This document shows, in pieces, positions 8,001 through 9,921 of a DNA stretch of 9,921 bases; within the stretch, counting starts at the first letter, position 1; every line of letters begins with the position of its first letter. The notes beneath the pieces are model-generated. The model was not told where the DNA came from. It made no database searches and saw only the letters and a program-made list of their open reading frames with translations. A program made the translations under genes and the position numbers. The stretch comes from Candidatus Dadabacteria bacterium (GTDB lineage Bacteria; Desulfobacterota_D; UBA1144; Nemesobacterales; JAJCZQ01). The stretch is from the NCBI GenBank assembly GCA_030624695.1, contig JAUXJP010000020.1:1-9921 (forward strand), given 5' to 3'.

Positions 8001-9139
8001 ATAAAAGGTCTGAATAGTTCGAGGGCCATTTGCTTTGGAAGGCCACACTGATGCAACCTTAATTCAGGTCCAACTGTAATTACAGACCTGCCCGAATAAT
8101 CTACCCTTTTACCAAGAAGGTTTTGTCTGAATCTTCCCTGTTTACCTTTAATAATATCGCTTAAACTCTTAAGAGGTCTGTGGTTATGCCCTAATACGGG
8201 CCTTCCCCTTCTCCCATTTTCAAGTAAAGCATCCACAGATTCCTGAAGCATCCTTTTTTCATTTCTTACAATAATATCCGGTGCTCCGAGTTCGAGTAAT
8301 TTCTTTAATCTATTATTTCTGTTAATTACCCTTCTGTATAAATCGTTAAGATCAGAAGTTGCAAACCTTCCGCCATCTAAAGGCACTAAAGGCCTCAGAT
8401 CAGGTGGTAATACTGGTATTCTTGTAAGAATCATCCATTCAGGACGGTTTTTGGATTTTCTGAAGGCTTCACAAATTCTTAGTCTTTTTGCAATCCTTGC
8501 CCGTTTAATAGGTGATTTAGTTTCTTTAATCTCTATTTTTAACTGTTCGGACAATGATACTAGATCAATTTTTCTGAGCATTTCTCTTACAGACTCAGCT
8601 CCCATGCCTACTTTAAAGGCAGAACCGTATTCATCAAGTAGTCTTCTATGTTTCTCTTCACTTATAACCTCTGCAAACTTTAAACTTGTGTTTCCAGGGT
8701 CAACAACTATGTAAGATTCATAATAGAGTGTTTTTTCAAGATCTTTTAATGTCATGTCAAGAAGCATTCCAATTCTTGTAGGTATGCTTCTAAGGAACCA
8801 TATATGCACTACAGGAGATGCAAGTTCTATGTGTGCCATGCGGTCTCGTCGTACTTTAGAGGCAATAACTTCAACCCCGCATTTCTCACAGGTAATTCCC
8901 CTGTGTTTAAGTCTTTTATATTTTCCACAGGTACATTCGTAGTCTTTTACTGGTCCAAATATTTTTGCACAGAACAAACCATTCCTTTCAGGTTTAAATG
9001 TCCTGTAATTTATAGTTTCCGGTTTTTTAACTTCGCCAAATGACCATTCCTTTATTTTTTCAGGTGCAGCAATGGAAATCTTTACTGCAGAATAGTCTGA
9101 TGGATTTTTTGGCTTTTCAAAAAGGGTATCTATATCCAC
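5048..9139 (-). CDS. rpoC: RNA polymerase subunit beta'
   Basis: The largest subunit of the core RNA polymerase, carrying the active-site magnesium. It has 1363 residues, between the Bacillus (about 1200) and E. coli (1407) lengths. In order: the zinc ribbon with C69, C71, C84 and C87; the clamp and rudder region with the RQNLLGKRVDYSGRSVI segment (338-354); the catalytic NADFDGD (457-463) with its three aspartates; the bridge helix around ADTALKTANAGYLTRRLIDV (770-789); the second zinc site with C800, C875, C882 and C885; the trigger loop beginning MRTFHIGGAAS (919-929). The trigger loop is interrupted by an insertion of roughly 170 residues and resumes at TKDITGGLPRVAELFEAR (1104-1121). That insertion is the SI3-type module of proteobacteria and some other Gram-negative phyla. 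The C-terminus ends in a proline- and glutamate-rich tail (PVPTPTVEETAEI). The start is GTG, supported by a GGAGG 9 nt upstream and by family alignment. It lies 23 bp after rpoB, in one transcription unit. Confidence 0.98.
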   Translation of the reverse strand: MDIDTLFEKPKNPSDYSAVKISIAAPEKIKEWSFGEVKKPETINYRTFKPERNGLFCAKIFGPVKDYECTCGKYKRLKHRGITCEKCGVEVIASKVRRDRMAHIELASPVVHIWFLRSIPTRIGMLLDMTLKDLEKTLYYESYIVVDPGNTSLKFAEVISEEKHRRLLDEYGSAFKVGMGAESVREMLRKIDLVSLSEQLKIEIKETKSPIKRARIAKRLRICEAFRKSKNRPEWMILTRIPVLPPDLRPLVPLDGGRFATSDLNDLYRRVINRNNRLKKLLELGAPDIIVRNEKRMLQESVDALLENGRRGRPVLGHNHRPLKSLSDIIKGKQGRFRQNLLGKRVDYSGRSVITVGPELRLHQCGLPKQMALELFRPFIYQRLEQWGAAATIKIAKKLVEQEAPIVWDALDEVIKEHPVLLNRAPTLHRLSIQAFEPILIEDKAIQIHPLVCPAYNADFDGDQMAVHVPLSIEAQTECRALVMSTNNILSPASGKPIILPTQDIVLGLYYMTRDSAYDKGNGKIFSSIDELSMAYETGEVGIHAKIKIRIDGILRDSTVGRILLYEVMPDNIPFDLVNKVMTKRATEELVDTCFRVAGGKSTVLLADRMRTLGFKYSTKAGISISIHDMEIPKNKNEMLAKAQDEVTKVQKQYSQGLITDGERYNKVIDIWARTSDEVANVMMKNISFEEIKDDKGNTYKGASSNPIYMMIDSGARGSQTQVRQLAGMRGLMAKPSGEIIETPITSNFREGLTVLQYFISTHGARKGLADTALKTANAGYLTRRLIDVAQEVMINEFDCGTSEGIFVGDLVEGGEIIERVSQRVLGRVSIEKIKDPVNGEVIVRAKEEIDETAAGRIDEAGSITEIRVRSVLTCDTKIGVCKLCYGRNLSTGKIVNIGEAVGIVAAQSIGEPGTQLTMRTFHIGGAASARVAESTLESQHNGNVNFQNIKTVKNIDGNLVVINRTGSIIIVDDKGYEREKYQVVLGARLNINDGDKVKKGTLLSEWDPYTTPFISEISGKIKFKDLEVGITLKEQVDEVTGIFKKVVIESKILDNHPTLIIKPDKGADIKYALPIGAIVEANENDHVDAGDIIAKIPRATAKTKDITGGLPRVAELFEARIPKDPAVVSEIDGMVSYGKDLKGKRRLVVTPEIGDPKEYLVPRGKHILVREGEVVNSGDQLVDGSVNPHDVLRIRGEKALTRYLVDEIQEVYRLQGVKLNDKHIETIVKQMLRRVRIKEPGDTTFLVGEAIEKHIFFEENEKIQSNGGTPASAEPLLLGITRASLSTDSWLSAASFQETTRVLTEAACEGKEDKLRGLKENVIMGRLIPAGTGLPMYRNIEVEVSPSEIPVPTPTVEETAEI

Positions 9140-9148
9140 TAGTTTGAT

Positions 9149-9153
9149 CCTCC
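9149..9153 (-). promoter_or_regulatory. Ribosome binding site of rpoC (decides the GTG start)
   Basis: On the minus strand GGAGG lies 9 nt before the GTG at 9139, within the 23-bp rpoB-rpoC spacer. It fixes GTG as the rpoC start and shows that this organism uses strong Shine-Dalgarno sequences, which makes the absence of one before valS noteworthy. Confidence 0.85.
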
Positions 9154-9162
9154 AAATTTATT

Positions 9163-9921
9163 TTATTCTACGTCTTCTTCCATAAGTTCAATATCAAGTG
9201 CCAATGCTTGCAATTCGTTCTTTAACACTTTAAATGACTCCGGAAGCCCTGGATCAAAATTCATATCGCCTTTAACAATTGAATCAAAAATTCTTGTACG
9301 CCCAATCACATCATCAGATTTAACAGTTAAAAACTCCTGAAGAGTATAAGCAGCTCCATAAGCTTCAAGTGCCCATACCTCCATTTCTCCGAGTCTTTGT
9401 CCTCCAAAGTGTGCTTTACCACCAAGAGGCTGCTGCGTAACAAGTGAATAAGGGCCGATAGCCCTTGCGTGAATTTTTTCTTCAACTAGGTGATGGAGTT
9501 TTAACATATACATAATTCCAACGGATACTTTCTGGTCAAATGGATCACCAGTATGTCCGTTAAAAAGTATTGTTTTTCCATCATTTTGCAGATTAGCTTC
9601 TTTATAAAACTTTAAAAAATCTGTTTCTTTTGCACTATCAAAAACAGGGACTTTAATTGCTATGCCGTCTTTCATATTTTTAACAACATCAATCAACTCA
9701 TCGTCTGAAAATTTCTCAAGAAGTTTAAGGAATTCATCCGAACCTTCATAATAATTCCTAAGTTTATCTTTTAATACGTTAATGTCATATTCAGTTTCAA
9801 TATATTCGTTTAACTGCCTTCCGATCTCTTTTACAGCCCATCCAAGATGTGTTTCAAGAATCTGCCCTACATTCATACGCGAAGGTACACCAAGTGGGTT
9901 CAGCACCATATCTACAGGTCG
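9163..9921 (-). CDS. rpoB: RNA polymerase subunit beta, C-terminal part, 5'-truncated by the window edge
   Basis: Only the last 252 residues are present; the frame is open to the right edge, beginning RPVD before MVLNPLGVPSRMN, so the true start is outside and the ATG at 9909 is internal. The beta subunit forms the second half of the polymerase active-site cleft. Seen here: LNPLGVPSRMNVGQILETHLG, then VSVGIMYMLKLHHLVEEKIH, then the highly conserved QPLGGKAHFGGQRLGEMEVW and ALEAYGAAYTLQEFLTVKSD, which anchor the clamp and contact beta'. The gene closes with PGLPESFKVLKNELQALALDIEL and a short acidic tail, normal for the family. The rifampicin-binding region lies upstream, outside the window, so nothing can be said about resistance. 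rpoC follows after 23 bp on the same strand. Confidence 0.97.
   Translation of the reverse strand, partial: RPVDMVLNPLGVPSRMNVGQILETHLGWAVKEIGRQLNEYIETEYDINVLKDKLRNYYEGSDEFLKLLEKFSDDELIDVVKNMKDGIAIKVPVFDSAKETDFLKFYKEANLQNDGKTILFNGHTGDPFDQKVSVGIMYMLKLHHLVEEKIHARAIGPYSLVTQQPLGGKAHFGGQRLGEMEVWALEAYGAAYTLQEFLTVKSDDVIGRTRIFDSIVKGDMNFDPGLPESFKVLKNELQALALDIELMEEDVE

Overview
This window is an ordinary, densely packed housekeeping stretch of a bacterial chromosome. It is visibly AT-rich (roughly mid-30s % GC by eye, not counted). It holds five protein-coding genes, two of them cut by the window edges. No mobile element, CRISPR array, tRNA, rRNA or riboswitch could be recognised. The host looks Gram-negative. 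RpoC carries a long insertion inside the trigger loop (the SI3-type insertion of proteobacteria and relatives, absent from Firmicutes), and its N-terminus resembles deltaproteobacterial-type beta' proteins. PurF, by contrast, is the [4Fe-4S], propeptide-processed type. This combination suggests an AT-rich member of the Deltaproteobacteria-like or a related deep-branching Gram-negative phylum. I cannot name the genus or phylum from sequence alone.

Left third, plus strand: the 3' part of purL (step 4 of purine synthesis, small PurL of the PurLQS type) runs into purF (step 1) with a one-base TAATG overlap, so the two are translationally coupled in a pur operon.

Right two thirds, minus strand: the 3' end of rpoB, then rpoC after 23 bp, then valS after 54 bp. 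rpoB and rpoC are a normal transcription unit, with a strong Shine-Dalgarno sequence in front of the GTG start of rpoC. Between rpoC and valS is a perfect 12-bp stem followed by a U-rich stretch, which looks like the rpoBC terminator. It ends only 14 bp before the valS start, and no Shine-Dalgarno sequence is visible for valS. How valS is transcribed and initiated is the least explained point in the window.

purF and valS converge with only 8 bp between their stop codons, so any terminators must lie inside the opposing gene. One weak candidate for valS was found inside the end of purF. There is no gap over 54 bp. I found no convincing evidence of a novel system; the findings are modest observations on gene junctions and on single residues in conserved motifs.
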